The notes: generated by a model not told the origin, from the sequence alone. Shown: positions 1 through 8,944, numbered from the stretch's first letter. The stretch: DNA of 64,000 nt from Clostridia bacterium (GCA_017961575.1 JAGCXA010000060.1:1-64000); one strand, 5' to 3'. Program-made: numbers and translations.

Positions 1-613
1 TCTTCACCATATCGGCAAACGCCTGCGAGAAGATGCCGAAGTCGAAGTTCGGCGCGGAATAGTTGAGATAGCGCATCACGCCGATCGCGCCGACGACAGA
101 GCCGCAAAGACAGGCGAACAGGATCCCGAAGAGGAGCGGGAGCGTAAGACGCGCCGGCTTCCCCGTCAGATGGGCGGGAGCGGTGACCACGCCTGCGGGG
201 GCGCGGAATGTCGACACGACGCGGAGAACGATCGGGACGAGGAAAATGAGAAGAGCGGCGAGGACGGCGACGGGATGGAAGCGCGGCGGGCGATTCAGCG
301 TCAGGATCACGGCGAATACGAGGTACTCGCCGAGCAAAACCGCCGCCGCGACCTTGCGCCCCCAAGGAAACAGTCCGATCAGTTCGCTGTAAAAGACGAG
401 GAAGAAGAGAGTGACGGCGACGAGAACGAACAAGTCGACGGGGTCGCGCATCCAATCGGATACCGAGCCGACAAGAAACGGAAGCCCGCCGCCGTCGGCT
501 TTCAAATTGGCAAGAAGAGAACAGAGGATCCCGAACAGCCAGCCGGAAAGCGCCGACGATACGAGATCGCCGGCGTCGTAACCGTAGCGGAAAGTCTTTC
601 TCTTCTGCATCAT
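1..613 (-). CDS. DUF2079 family membrane protein, N-terminal part
   Basis: Read on the minus strand from tandem ATG codons at 613 and 610, this gives about 204 residues before the window edge cuts it, so the C-terminus is missing. The visible part is strongly hydrophobic with about five membrane segments (roughly residues 21-40, 60-78, 86-105, 113-130 and 155-180). After the fifth comes NYSAPNFDFGIFSQAFADM, which resembles the conserved segment following the first helices of DUF2079 membrane proteins, a family of unknown function distantly like membrane glycosyltransferases. The start lies 1-4 bases past the proC stop, so it is probably translated from the proline operon mRNA. Nothing ties it to proline metabolism. 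The family call is from motif recognition; the location in the membrane is secure. Confidence 0.7.
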   Translation of the reverse strand, partial: MMQKRKTFRYGYDAGDLVSSALSGWLFGILCSLLANLKADGGGLPFLVGSVSDWMRDPVDLFVLVAVTLFFLVFYSELIGLFPWGRKVAAAVLLGEYLVFAVILTLNRPPRFHPVAVLAALLIFLVPIVLRVVSTFRAPAGVVTAPAHLTGKPARLTLPLLFGILFACLCGSVVGAIGVMRYLNYSAPNFDFGIFSQAFADMVK

Positions 614-614
614 C

Positions 615-1409
615 TTATTTTTTCAGTTCGAGCGTCCGCAGATACGCGGCGCGGACGGCGTTCATCGCCGCCGAGCGGAATCCGCCCTCTTCGAGTGCGC
701 GCACGCCGGCGATGGTCGTGCCGCCTGGGCTGCAAACGGCGTCCTTCAATTCTCCGGGATGACGCCCGGTTTCGAGCACCATTTTCGCCGATCCCTCGAG
801 CATCAGGGCGGCGAACTTCTGCGCGTCGGCGCGGGCAAGCCCGCACTCGACCCCCGCGTCGGCAAGCGCCTCGACGAAGAGGTAGGCGAAGGCGGGTCCG
901 CACCCCGAAACGGCGGACGCGGCGTCGATCTTATCTTCCGCGATGGGACAAAGCGTCCCCGCTCCGGCAAATCCGGCGAGCAGAGCCGTAAGATCGTCCT
1001 CCTTCACGAGGGCGTTCGGGTGATAGAGGATCAGTCCGTGCCCGACGGCGCAGGGCGTGTTCGGCATAATGCGGACGACGGGACGGGACGAAAGTCCCCC
1101 CTCGATCGCGGCGATCGAGATCCCCGCCGCCATCGAAACGACGACGGTCGCCTCCGAAAGTTTCGGACGGAGATCTTTCATCACGGCGGGCAGGACCTGC
1201 GGCTTCACGCCGAGGACGAGAAAACGGCAGGACGCGGCGATCTCGTCGGACGAAAGCACGGCGGCGCCGTATTTCTCCTTGAAAGCGGAGGTCTTCTTTT
1301 CGTCGGGGTCGCAGACCGCGACGCTCCCGGCGGCAACCGTCCGGCAGACCGCGTCGGCGATCGCGCCCCCCATATTTCCGACTCCGATAAAACCGAATTC
1401 GTATTTCAT
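615..1409 (-). CDS. proC: Pyrroline-5-carboxylate reductase
   Basis: Reduces 1-pyrroline-5-carboxylate to proline with NAD(P)H, the last step of proline synthesis in the cytoplasm. The N-terminal Rossmann motif is GFIGVGNMGGAI, followed by the VLGVKPQ region; the C-terminal dimerisation domain has SGCGPAFAYLFVEAL and the family signature SPGGTTIAG. The product is 264 residues, normal for the family. An in-frame ATG lies five codons upstream at 1424, but the sequence between is AAAGGGAAG, a good ribosome binding site for the ATG at 1409, so I use 1409. The gene follows proA by 11 bases, third in a proB-proA-proC order. Confidence is high. Confidence 0.97.
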   Translation of the reverse strand: MKYEFGFIGVGNMGGAIADAVCRTVAAGSVAVCDPDEKKTSAFKEKYGAAVLSSDEIAASCRFLVLGVKPQVLPAVMKDLRPKLSEATVVVSMAAGISIAAIEGGLSSRPVVRIMPNTPCAVGHGLILYHPNALVKEDDLTALLAGFAGAGTLCPIAEDKIDAASAVSGCGPAFAYLFVEALADAGVECGLARADAQKFAALMLEGSAKMVLETGRHPGELKDAVCSPGGTTIAGVRALEEGGFRSAAMNAVRAAYLRTLELKK

Positions 1410-1420
1410 GGTCTTCCCTT

Positions 1421-2680
1421 TCATCTCGTCTGTCCGTTTCCGCGGATCAGGTATTTGTAGGTATTGAGTTCTTCAAGCCCCATCGGACCTCTGGCGTGCA
1501 TCTTCTGGGTCGAGATGCCGAGTTCGCATCCGAGCCCGAACTCGCCGCCGTCGGTGAAACGGGTCGAGGCGTTGTGGTAGACCGCCGCGCTGTCGACCTC
1601 CCGCAGGAAGCGTTCGGCGTTTTCGGCGTTCTCGGTGACGATCGCCTCGCTGTGGTGGGTCGAGTGCGCGGCGATATGGGCGATCGCCTCCCCGACGTCG
1701 GACACGATCCCGACGGCGAGGATATAGTCGAGGTATTCGGTGTCGAAGATCGGTCCCTCGGCGGGTTTCAGTCCGAGGATCGCCGCGGCTTTCGCGTCGG
1801 GGCGGAATTCGACCGGGACAAGCCCCTTTTCGCTCCGCTCTTTGGTCAGGCGGGCGTAGAGCGCGGGCAGGAAGGTCGGCGCGATCTTCTCGTGCACGAG
1901 AAGCACTTCCTCGGCGTTGCAGACCGAGGGGCGCGAGGTCTTCGCGTTCTCGACGATCGACAGAGCCATATCGGGTTTCGCCGACTCGTCGACGTAGACG
2001 TGGCAGATGCCGGTCCCGGTCTCGATGCAGGGGACGAGCGCCTGTTCGACGCAGGCGCGGATCAGACCCGCCCCGCCGCGCGGGATCAGGAGATCGACCT
2101 TGCCGACGGCTTTCATCAGTTCGACCGAACTCCTCCGGTCGGTATCCTCGATAACCGAAACGAGATCGGCGGGCAGCCCGGTCTTTTCAAGACCCCGCCG
2201 GAGCGCGTCGCAGACGGCGCGGGCGGAGCCCGCCGCCTCTTTCCCGCAGCGCAGGACGGCGACGTTCCCGCTCTTCAAGGCGAGCGCCGCGACGTCGGAG
2301 GTGACGTTCGGGCGGCTCTCGTAGATCACGGCGACGACGCCGAAAGGTACCGAGACGCGCTCGATTGCAAGCCCGTTCGGACGGGTCGTCCGGCGGATCG
2401 TTCTGCCCACGGGATCGGGGAGCGCGCAAACGGCGCGTATCCCCTCCGCCATCCCGGCGATCCGGGCGGCGGAAAGCGACAGACGGTCGATCATCACGTC
2501 GGGGATGACGCCGCGCGCCGCCGCGACGTCCGCGGCGTTGGCTTCGAGGATCGCTGACGCAGACGCTTCGAGTTCGTCCGCCATCGCGGAAAGCGCGCGG
2601 TTCTTCTCTTCGGTCGTGAGGAGCGCCGCTTTGGTCTTGACCGCAAGAGCGGCGTCCAGAATCTCACTTGTCGTTCTCAT
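1421..2680 (-). CDS. proA: Gamma-glutamyl phosphate reductase
   Basis: NADPH-dependent reduction of gamma-glutamyl phosphate to glutamate-5-semialdehyde, second step of proline synthesis. The 419-residue protein matches the family length. It has the aldehyde-dehydrogenase-like fold with [15 protein letters not shown] near residue 100 and the catalytic cysteine in [13 protein letters not shown] near the middle, plus the C-terminal segment [15 protein letters not shown] longer open frame extends upstream, but it overlaps proB and looks non-native; the ATG at 2680 follows GCGAGGT, which also spans the proB stop, so the two genes are translationally coupled. Confidence 0.97.
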   Translation of the reverse strand: MRTTSEILDAALAVKTKAALLTTEEKNRALSAMADELEASASAILEANAADVAAARGVIPDVMIDRLSLSAARIAGMAEGIRAVCALPDPVGRTIRRTTRPNGLAIERVSVPFGVVAVIYESRPNVTSDVAALALKSGNVAVLRCGKEAAGSARAVCDALRRGLEKTGLPADLVSVIEDTDRRSSVELMKAVGKVDLLIPRGGAGLIRACVEQALVPCIETGTGICHVYVDESAKPDMALSIVENAKTSRPSVCNAEEVLLVHEKIAPTFLPALYARLTKERSEKGLVPVEFRPDAKAAAILGLKPAEGPIFDTEYLDYILAVGIVSDVGEAIAHIAAHSTHHSEAIVTENAENAERFLREVDSAAVYHNASTRFTDGGEFGLGCELGISTQKMHARGPMGLEELNTYKYLIRGNGQTR

Positions 2681-2682
2681 TT

Positions 2683-3477
2683 TTACCTCGCAAGGAACAG
2701 GGTTCCGACGTCGCGCCCCTCGAGCGCGTCGTAGATCCTCGTGGGATCGGAACCGAGCAGAATGGTCATCGGGATCCCGCTTGACGTGACGATCTCCGCC
2801 GCCTCGAGTTTGGTCGCCATCCCGCCGCGTCCGCGGTCGGTCCCCGCCCCGCCGACGAGCGAACGGATGCGGTCGTCGATCACGTCGACCCGGTGGATCA
2901 GTCTGGCGGACGGATCCTTGCGGGGATCGCCCTCGTAAAGCCCCTCGACGTCCGAGAGGATGATGAGGCAGTCGGCTTCGCAAAGCACCGCGACCAGAGC
3001 CGAGAGCGTGTCGTTATCGCCGAAAACCTTTTTCGCCGTCTCGATCTGCGCGTAGCTGACCGAGTCGTTCTCGTTCACGATCGGGATGATCCGGTTTTCA
3101 AGCAGAGCGGAAAAGGTGTTTTTCAGATTCTGCTTTTTCTCCTCGGTGAGGACGTCCTCGCCGGTAAGCAGGATCTGCGCCGTCAGGATGCCGTATTCCG
3201 AGAAGAACTTGTCGTAGAGGTGCATCAGTTCGCATTGCCCGACGGCGGCGCACGCCTGCTTCATCCGGATCTCCTTCGGGCGCGCGGGCAGACGCATTTT
3301 GGAAACGCCGACCGAGATCGCGCCCGACGAAACGAGGATCACCTCGTCGCCGCCGTTCTCGACCTCCGAGAGCACCTGCGTCAGTTTGTCCATGATCCGA
3401 AGATCGACCGATCCGTTTTCGTTCGTTAAGGTCGAGGTGCCGACCTTGACGACGATCCTTCTTTTTCCGTTCTTCAT
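2683..3477 (-). CDS. proB: Glutamate 5-kinase, short form without PUA domain
   Basis: Phosphorylates glutamate to gamma-glutamyl phosphate, the committed and normally proline-inhibited step. The 264-residue protein is an amino acid kinase domain only: it starts [17 protein letters not shown], has [10 protein letters not shown] near residue 50 and the ATP-site stretch [18 protein letters not shown]. The C-terminal PUA domain found in E. coli ProB (367 residues) is absent, as in many Bacillota. The start at 3477 is set by AGGACGG upstream; an ATG further upstream would lie in the promoter. First gene of the proB-proA-proC operon. Confidence 0.97.
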   Translation of the reverse strand: MKNGKRRIVVKVGTSTLTNENGSVDLRIMDKLTQVLSEVENGGDEVILVSSGAISVGVSKMRLPARPKEIRMKQACAAVGQCELMHLYDKFFSEYGILTAQILLTGEDVLTEEKKQNLKNTFSALLENRIIPIVNENDSVSYAQIETAKKVFGDNDTLSALVAVLCEADCLIILSDVEGLYEGDPRKDPSARLIHRVDVIDDRIRSLVGGAGTDRGRGGMATKLEAAEIVTSSGIPMTILLGSDPTRIYDALEGRDVGTLFLAR

Positions 3478-3508
3478 CGTTAAACCGTCCTGAATGATAT
3501 ACAAAGAT

Positions 3509-3537
3509 ATCATAATATAAACCGCCCGAAAAGTCAA
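3509..3537 (-). promoter_or_regulatory. Sigma-A promoter of the proBAC operon
   Basis: On the minus strand, TTGACT (3537-3532), a 17-bp spacer and TATGAT (3514-3509), ending about 30 bases before the proB start. It is back to back with the plus-strand promoter at 3577. Confidence 0.85.
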
Positions 3538-3576
3538 GAAAAAAAGTGACGCCGGACGGTTTTTTCGTTCTTTTTG

Positions 3577-3605
3577 TTGACAAAAAAAGCGTCGCGGCGT
3601 ACAAT
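3577..3605 (+). promoter_or_regulatory. Sigma-A promoter for the SemiSWEET-like gene
   Basis: TTGACA (3577-3582), 17-bp spacer, TACAAT (3600-3605). It lies 33 bases upstream of the ATG at 3639 and points away from proB. Confidence 0.88.
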
Positions 3606-3638
3606 AGACGGGAAATCGAGAGAAAGAAGAGAAAAGAA

Positions 3639-3941
3639 ATGTCCGAGATCCTTGAAATCGTGATGGTCGTCGCGTTCGGCGCGTCCTGGCCGCTGAACGT
3701 CGTCAAATCCTACCGCGCACGGACGACGAAGGGGCAGAGTCTTCCCTTTCTTTGCCTGATCTTCTGCGGCTATATCGCCGGGATCGCGGCGAAGTTTTCA
3801 AACGAGGCGTATATGAGCGAATTCTCCGCGAAATGGTACGTCCTCGTCTTCTACTTCATCAACCTCACCATGGTCGGGATCGACCTTCTGATCTACGCCC
3901 GCAACGCACGGCTTGACCGGATCGCAGAAAAAGCCGCGTAA
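3639..3941 (+). CDS. SemiSWEET / PQ-loop-like small membrane protein
   Basis: A 100-residue protein with three predicted membrane helices (about residues 3-22, 33-52 and 64-88). The segment ASWPLNVVKSYRARTTKGQS at the end of helix 1 resembles the half-unit of SWEET-type sugar transporters and PQ-loop proteins, which act as dimers of three-helix bundles; the proline-glutamine pair is replaced by WPLN. Substrate is unknown. The frame is open further upstream, but the promoter at 3577-3605 lies inside that extension, and AGAAAAGAA precedes the ATG at 3639. It has its own promoter and terminator, so it is a single-gene unit. Confidence 0.72.
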   Translation: MSEILEIVMVVAFGASWPLNVVKSYRARTTKGQSLPFLCLIFCGYIAGIAAKFSNEAYMSEFSAKWYVLVFYFINLTMVGIDLLIYARNARLDRIAEKAA

Positions 3942-3956
3942 ACAAACGAATAATCA

Positions 3957-3990
3957 GGACCGCCCCCGGAATCGGAGGCGGTCCGTTTTT
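3957..3990 (+). terminator. Rho-independent terminator
   Basis: GGACCGCC (3957-3964) pairs with GGCGGTCC (3977-3984), with extra pairing inside the loop, followed by GTTTTT. It ends the SemiSWEET-like transcript. On the minus strand its tail is poor, so it may serve the convergent kinase operon only weakly. Confidence 0.85.
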
Positions 3991-4006
3991 CGTCTTGTCG
4001 CGTCGG

Positions 4007-5509
4007 TCAGCGATAAAGATCGGCGACGGCGCGGCAACTCTGCTTGGTCTGTTCGTAGAGATCGCGGTAAACGCGATAGGACTTTTCGTAGATCTTTACG
4101 GCGTCGGGGTTCGGGGTGAAGGTGCGGTATTCGGTGAGGAAGGCGTGGATGCCCTCCCACGAATCGAACGCTCCGACGGTCATTCCGGCAAGGTAGGCGA
4201 CGCCGAGCGCGGAGCCCGGATGCGACGGGTAGGCGCGCACCTCCTGTCCCAGCACGTCGGCGGCGATCTGACACCAGAAACGGCTGCGCGAGCCGCCGTT
4301 GGTCGCGATGATCCGGCGCGGCTCGTAACCGAGTTCGCGGATCACGTCGATATGGTGGCGGAACCCGTAAATGACGGCTTCCAGACACGCGCGGAAGATA
4401 TGCGCCCGCGTGTGCGAGAGCGTGAGACCGAACATCATCCCGCGCGCCTCTGGGTCGAAGATCGGCGTCTTCTCGCCGAGAAAATACGGCAGGATGATCA
4501 ACCCGTCGGAGGCGGGCGGCAGTTTCGACGCCGCCTCGTCGAGACGTTTCAGGGCTTCCCCGCCGTAGTTGTCGAGCAGGTCGCCGAGATACCACTTGAC
4601 GAGCGAACCGCTCGCCGCCATACATCCGTTGATGAGATAGCGGTCGGGGACGATATGGTAGTCGAAGAAGAGTTTGTCGGAGGTCCTGATCTCCTCCGTG
4701 CAGTAGAGGATGTCGCCCGCGCAGCCGAACTTGATGAGCAGGTCTCCCCGGTCGATGATCCCGGCGGACAGGGTCGAGGCGACGTGGTCCGCGCTTCCGG
4801 CGATGACGGGGGTCCCGGCGGCAAGCCCGGTGATCTTCGCGGCGTCGGGGGTGACCTCTCCGACGATCTTGCCGGAGGGGTTTGCGGGCGGGAACCACGA
4901 GGGATCGAAGTCGAACCGCTCCATCTGATCGGTGAGCCATACCCGACGGCGGATATCGAACAGTCCGCTCTCCACCGCCCAGTTCATCTCGATCGACCTG
5001 ACTCCGGTCAGTTTGTAGACGACGTAGTCATAGGAGCCGAGCACCGTCTTCATTTTGGCGAAGACCGCGGGCTCGTGCCGCCTGACCCAGAGCATCCGGG
5101 GCAGGACGTGCTGTTGATTCGTGTAGCCGCCGGTCAGGGCGAACAGTTCGTCCTGATCGACCTTTTCCTTGATCTCGCGGATCTCGTCGACGGCGCGCGC
5201 GTCGTTCTGCTGGATCGTGTTGCGGATCGGTCTTCCCTTCTCGTCGAGCATCACGATGGCGGGAACCATCCCGGTCACGCCGACGCACGAGATCTTCTTG
5301 AAGAGGTCGGGGTTGCGTTCACCGAGTTGCGAGACGACCGTGACGGAGTTGTTCCACCAGTCGTCGGCGTTCTCCTCCGCCCAACCCGAGCGGAGCGAAA
5401 GCAGGTCGTGGGGAGCGGATACCTCGTCGATCATCCGACCCTCGCTTGAAACGAGAACCGCCTTCACCGACGTCGTGCCGACGTCGATACCGAGTACGAT
5501 CTTTTCCAT
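4007..5509 (-). CDS. FGGY-family carbohydrate kinase
   Basis: Two-domain sugar kinase of 500 residues. The N-terminus has the phosphate-binding DVGTTSVKA motif; the C-terminal half has ATNGGSRSRFWCQIAADVLG and GSALGVAYLAG, both typical of xylulokinase/ribulokinase-type FGGY enzymes. The exact sugar is not clear; its partners suggest a ketose or pentitol route rather than plain xylose use, as no xylose isomerase is present. A GTG at 5515 is in frame, but AAGGGG sits directly against it and is well placed for the ATG at 5509. Last gene of the operon SDR - BtpA-like - HAD - kinase, 9 bases behind the HAD gene. Confidence 0.9.
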   Translation of the reverse strand: MEKIVLGIDVGTTSVKAVLVSSEGRMIDEVSAPHDLLSLRSGWAEENADDWWNNSVTVVSQLGERNPDLFKKISCVGVTGMVPAIVMLDEKGRPIRNTIQQNDARAVDEIREIKEKVDQDELFALTGGYTNQQHVLPRMLWVRRHEPAVFAKMKTVLGSYDYVVYKLTGVRSIEMNWAVESGLFDIRRRVWLTDQMERFDFDPSWFPPANPSGKIVGEVTPDAAKITGLAAGTPVIAGSADHVASTLSAGIIDRGDLLIKFGCAGDILYCTEEIRTSDKLFFDYHIVPDRYLINGCMAASGSLVKWYLGDLLDNYGGEALKRLDEAASKLPPASDGLIILPYFLGEKTPIFDPEARGMMFGLTLSHTRAHIFRACLEAVIYGFRHHIDVIRELGYEPRRIIATNGGSRSRFWCQIAADVLGQEVRAYPSHPGSALGVAYLAGMTVGAFDSWEGIHAFLTEYRTFTPNPDAVKIYEKSYRVYRDLYEQTKQSCRAVADLYR

Positions 5510-5518
5510 CTTCACCCC

Positions 5519-6292
5519 TTACCGATCCACGCGGATCTCGTCGAGGGTGTTCGCGATCTCGGTGGCGTAGGGCACCATCTTTTCGCGCATTTCGTTCGAG
5601 ACGGTGACGCCGATCCCGACGCTTCCCGCCGCCTGCGCCATCGCGACGTCGACGTAAGAGTCGCCGATCATCGCGATCTTGTCGGTGGGAACTCCGGTCT
5701 TGTCCGAGATGAAGAGAAGCATATCGGGGTTCGGTTTCCCGCGCTCGACGTCCTCCGGGGTGATGACGAAGCGCACCTTGTCCCAGCAGCCGTAGCGCGA
5801 CATCGAGTCGCGGGTGCGGTCGTAGGTGTCGGAGGTCGCGACCCCATAGGGCACGTCGAGTTCGTTGATCCGCTTCATCAGATTGACGAATCCGGGCTGG
5901 GGCGCGAGCGCGCGGGACAGGTCGATCCCCGCGTCGGATTCGGTGAAGATCGCCGCGGCGAGGTTGCGCGCCTTATGCCAGAGAAGCCCGCAATGCTGAA
6001 CGAGGAACCCGGCGAGGATAACGACCTCCTCGGCGGGGGGAGCGACGGCGAGGATCCCGACGGGATCGACGTAGGTCGCCTCGATGCGTCCGCCGTGCTT
6101 GAACTCGGTTCTGACCCCCATCAGTTTCGTCCAGGCGATCAGATCGTCCGTCGAGCAATGTTTCGAGATCGAGCGCATTCTCGCGTTCGCCATCTTGATC
6201 CAGAACTGTTCGGAATCGAACATCAGCCCGTCCTTGTCGAAAACGAGAAGGTCGGCGCGGTAGGCGTGATTGTTGACCGTGATTTTCGCCAT
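5519..6292 (-). CDS. HAD-superfamily hydrolase (phosphatase-like)
   Basis: 257-residue haloacid-dehalogenase-type protein, probably a sugar-phosphate phosphatase. Motif I is FDKDGLMFDSE with the nucleophile Asp, motif II is in VATSDT, the lysine of motif III is in ERGKPNPDM, and motif IV is MIGDSYVDVAMAQAAG. A helical cap lies between motifs I and II, as in the phosphoglycolate phosphatase group. The operon position between a BtpA-like protein and a sugar kinase points to a phosphorylated sugar intermediate, but I cannot name the substrate. Confidence 0.88.
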   Translation of the reverse strand: MAKITVNNHAYRADLLVFDKDGLMFDSEQFWIKMANARMRSISKHCSTDDLIAWTKLMGVRTEFKHGGRIEATYVDPVGILAVAPPAEEVVILAGFLVQHCGLLWHKARNLAAAIFTESDAGIDLSRALAPQPGFVNLMKRINELDVPYGVATSDTYDRTRDSMSRYGCWDKVRFVITPEDVERGKPNPDMLLFISDKTGVPTDKIAMIGDSYVDVAMAQAAGSVGIGVTVSNEMREKMVPYATEIANTLDEIRVDR

Positions 6293-6308
6293 TCGGAATC
6301 CTCCTTTA

Positions 6309-7115
6309 TTATTTACGGACGGAACGGACGACCTTCATAAACTCGGCGACGCGCTTCTCGTCGACCATATTCTCGAAGATCCCGTCATACTTGAAAGTCG
6401 TCGCGACGACGGCGCCGTCGGCGATGGCGAGCTGATCCGCGATCGTCTCTTTCCGGCAGCCGGTGTTCGCGAAAACGACGGTGTTCGGAACGGCGTTCTT
6501 GACCTCGGCGAGGACCGAGGAATCGGTCGCCGATCCGGCGGTCTGACCCGATACGCAGAGCGCGTCGGGACGGCAGTTGAAGACGGTGCTTTTCGCGATC
6601 GCGGCGGGGGTGCGGGGCGCGAGATACGCCGACGCCTCGGGAACGATGTTGAAGAGGAGTTTCACGTCCTCGGCGCCGATCTCGTGCTGATGACGGACGG
6701 TCGCGCCGCAGTTGGTGTCCCAGATGCCGAAATCGCTGGCGTAAGCGCCGGTGAAGATCTCGCGGATGAACTTCGCGCCGGTGGCGGCGGCGAGGTCAAG
6801 CGACTTTTTCGCGTCCCAGAGGACGTTGACGCCGAAGGGGATCTTGATCTCGCTCATCAGTTCGCCGACGATGCGACCCATCGCCGCGACGGTTTCGGTG
6901 CGGACGTCGGTCAGGTACGGCAGACTGTACTCGTTCGAGAACATAATGGCGTCGACGCCGCCGTTTTGCAGGGCTTTCAGATCCTTGCGGGCGCGGTCGA
7001 CGGCGTAGTCCATTCCCTGTTCCTTCTTGAACATCGGGTCGCCCGGCAGGGGGGCGAGGTGCAGCATCGCGATGATCGCTTTCTCGGTTCCGATAACTTC
7101 TTTCAACCAACTCAT
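6309..7115 (-). CDS. BtpA/SgcQ family TIM-barrel protein
   Basis: 268-residue protein recognised from AMLHLAPLPGDP near the N-terminus, GGVDAIMFSNEYSLPY and GVNVLWDAKKSLDLAAATGA, which are typical of the BtpA/SgcQ family. Cyanobacterial BtpA is involved in photosystem I biogenesis; SgcQ in enterobacteria sits in a sugar gene cluster and its reaction is unknown. Here the context is clearly sugar catabolism. A TTG at 7130 is in frame but is itself part of the TTGGAGG binding site that serves the ATG at 7115, so 7115 is the start. Confidence 0.85.
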   Translation of the reverse strand: MSWLKEVIGTEKAIIAMLHLAPLPGDPMFKKEQGMDYAVDRARKDLKALQNGGVDAIMFSNEYSLPYLTDVRTETVAAMGRIVGELMSEIKIPFGVNVLWDAKKSLDLAAATGAKFIREIFTGAYASDFGIWDTNCGATVRHQHEIGAEDVKLLFNIVPEASAYLAPRTPAAIAKSTVFNCRPDALCVSGQTAGSATDSSVLAEVKNAVPNTVVFANTGCRKETIADQLAIADGAVVATTFKYDGIFENMVDEKRVAEFMKVVRSVRK

Positions 7116-7151
7116 TTCAGTATCCTCCAATAATATCTTTTTAATGCCGAA

Positions 7152-7973
7152 TCAAAGGTTAGCGCCGCCCGAGACGTTCATCGCCTCTCCGGTGATGAAA
7201 TCGGATTCGGGCAGAACGAAGAAGGCGACGGCGTTCGCCACGTCTTCGGGGTAGCAGAGCCGTCCGAGCGGGGTGTGGTCGATGTAACTCTGACGCACCT
7301 CTTCCGGCGTGATGCCCTTCATCGCGCCCTCCCAGACGATCTCGCGGTCCTGCATCGGGGTCTTGACCCATCCGGGGCAGACGCAGTTGACGGTGATGCC
7401 GTAGACGGCAAGACCGATCGCCGCCGCCTTGGTCAGTCCGAGCACGCCGAACTTGGACGCTGTGTAGTGGGCGAGCGTGGGGTCGGGCTTGATCGCCGCC
7501 ATCGAGCAGGTGTTGACGATCCGACCGCCCTTTTTCAGGTAGGGGACGACCGCCTGCATACAAAGGAACACGCCCTTCATATTGACGTCGACGTTGAAGT
7601 CCCATTCCTTTTCCGAGAGTTTTTCAAACGGAGCCATCGACGAAACGCCCGCGTTGCAGCAGACGATGTCGAGCCGCCCGTACTTCTTCTGCACCTTCGC
7701 GAGCACGTCCTCGATCTCTCCCTTGTCGGTCACGTCGAGGCGGTAGGCGAAGTGTTCCGGGTTTCCGGGGTAGGTCGCAAGGGTCGAGACGGTGGTTTTC
7801 GCCGCCTCCTCGTTTACGTCGGTCGCGACGACGACCGCGCCCATTTTCGCGAGACGCTGCGCGATGGCGGCGCCCATATTCGGCGCGTGCTCCCCCTGAT
7901 TTTTCGGGTCGCACCCCGCGCCGTAACCCGCGCCGGTGATGAAAGCGACCTTTCCGAGAATCGGTGTATCCAT
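7152..7973 (-). CDS. Short-chain dehydrogenase/reductase
   Basis: 273-residue NAD(P)-dependent oxidoreductase, first gene of its operon. The cofactor motif is TGAGYGAG with a 15-residue insertion before the next helix (residues about 18-34), NAG is in CCNAGVSS, the catalytic tyrosine and lysine are in HYTASKFG, and the C-terminus has SDFITGEAMNVSGGANL. Likely a sugar or polyol dehydrogenase feeding the downstream kinase. Start at 7973 is supported by GGAGGAACAGAAA. Substrate unknown. Confidence 0.9.
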   Translation of the reverse strand: MDTPILGKVAFITGAGYGAGCDPKNQGEHAPNMGAAIAQRLAKMGAVVVATDVNEEAAKTTVSTLATYPGNPEHFAYRLDVTDKGEIEDVLAKVQKKYGRLDIVCCNAGVSSMAPFEKLSEKEWDFNVDVNMKGVFLCMQAVVPYLKKGGRIVNTCSMAAIKPDPTLAHYTASKFGVLGLTKAAAIGLAVYGITVNCVCPGWVKTPMQDREIVWEGAMKGITPEEVRQSYIDHTPLGRLCYPEDVANAVAFFVLPESDFITGEAMNVSGGANL

Positions 7974-8036
7974 TTTCTGTTCCTCCGATCAGACGTTCGG
8001 ACGGACGGCGCGCGCGGCGCCCCCCTTCCAATCATC

Positions 8037-8065
8037 ATTCTATCATCCTTCGATCCGCTTTTCAA
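8037..8065 (-). promoter_or_regulatory. Promoter of the SDR-BtpA-HAD-kinase operon
   Basis: Minus strand TTGAAA (8065-8060), 17-bp spacer, TAGAAT (8042-8037). A GTTCG-type operator half-site lies directly upstream of the -35 box. Confidence 0.82.
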
Positions 8066-8066
8066 T

Positions 8067-8151
8067 ACGTGTTCGTACTGTTGAAAAACGAACATCAAAC
8101 GAACATTTTTGGGTAAAAAACAGCAAAAAACGGTTGCTTTTATGTTCGATT
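8067..8151. promoter_or_regulatory. DeoR-type operator cluster
   Basis: Four copies of a GTTCG-core motif lie between the divergent promoters. AAACGAACAT occurs twice in direct repeat (8086-8095 and 8097-8106), exactly 11 bp or one helical turn apart; the inverse form ATGTTCGATT is at 8142-8151, inside the regulator promoter spacer, and a weaker GTGTTCGTAC is at 8069-8078. DeoR/GlpR-family repressors typically bind such repeated TTCG-core sites. The placement suggests control of the sugar operon and autoregulation. Binding by the adjacent regulator is inferred. Confidence 0.7.
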
Positions 8152-8162
8152 TGTGTTATAAT
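8134..8162 (+). promoter_or_regulatory. Promoter of the DeoR-type regulator gene
   Basis: TTGCTT (8134-8139), 17-bp spacer, TATAAT (8157-8162). One operator copy lies within the spacer, consistent with autorepression. Confidence 0.85.
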
Positions 8163-8193
8163 CGAGGGAGAAAGCCGCAAAGGAGCGAACAAA

Positions 8194-8886
8194 ATGGAAC
8201 TGAACGATCGGCAGCGGGCGATCCTGCTCAAACTGAACGAAACCGGGCGCGTGCGCGTGTCCGCCCTCTCGCGCGAACTCTTTTTCAGCGAGATGACGAT
8301 CCGGCGCGATCTCGAAAAAATGGAGAAGGAAGGACTGCTCAAACGGACGCACGGCGGGGCGATCGAGAACCTTTCGGACTTCGAGTACCCGGTCAACCTC
8401 CGCTCCGAGATCAACAAGGAACAGAAAAAGCGGCTGGCGCAGCAGGCGACGCGATTCCTCTCCGACGGGCAGCTGATCTTTTTCAACAGTTCCTCGACGC
8501 TGGCGTATATCCTTCCCTATCTTTCGGACTACAAAAACGTCCGGGTGGTGACGAACTCCGTCTATCTGCTCTCGATCATTGCGCAGATGCACATTCCGTG
8601 CAGTCTGACGGGCGGGCGGTACAACGAGATCGAACAGTCGCTGTCGGGCAGGCAGGCGGAAGAATTCCTGAAAGAACTCAATCCCGACGTCGCCTTTCTC
8701 TCCTGCGAGGCGCTCTCGGACGGCGGGCGCGTGACCGACAGCGACGAGGACCTTGCCGAGATCGCGAAGATCGCGATCAGAAAATCCAAGACGTCGGTGA
8801 TGCTGATGGATCGATCGAAGGTCGGGGTGACCTGCTCCTACGACGTGTGTACGACCGATCAGTTGGACGGGGTCATCATCTTCTGA
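8194..8886 (+). CDS. DeoR/GlpR-family transcriptional repressor
   Basis: 230-residue regulator. Residues 1-56 form the DeoR helix-turn-helix (ELNDRQRAILLKLNE, then SEMTIRRDLEKMEKEGLL and RTHGGA), and the rest is the sensor domain of the ribose-5-phosphate isomerase-like fold that binds phosphorylated sugars, with FFNSSSTLAYILPYL, VVTNS and LTGGRY motifs. The start at 8194 follows AAAGGAGC. It is divergent from the SDR operon and most likely represses it until a sugar phosphate accumulates. The final D and K of the typical IVD..K signature appear in DRSKVG. Confidence 0.92.
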   Translation: MELNDRQRAILLKLNETGRVRVSALSRELFFSEMTIRRDLEKMEKEGLLKRTHGGAIENLSDFEYPVNLRSEINKEQKKRLAQQATRFLSDGQLIFFNSSSTLAYILPYLSDYKNVRVVTNSVYLLSIIAQMHIPCSLTGGRYNEIEQSLSGRQAEEFLKELNPDVAFLSCEALSDGGRVTDSDEDLAEIAKIAIRKSKTSVMLMDRSKVGVTCSYDVCTTDQLDGVIIF

Positions 8887-8944
8887 AAAAAAGCGCCCGC
8901 CGAAGCGGACGCGCGAACCGGATCACGGCGACGGGCGCAAAAAT

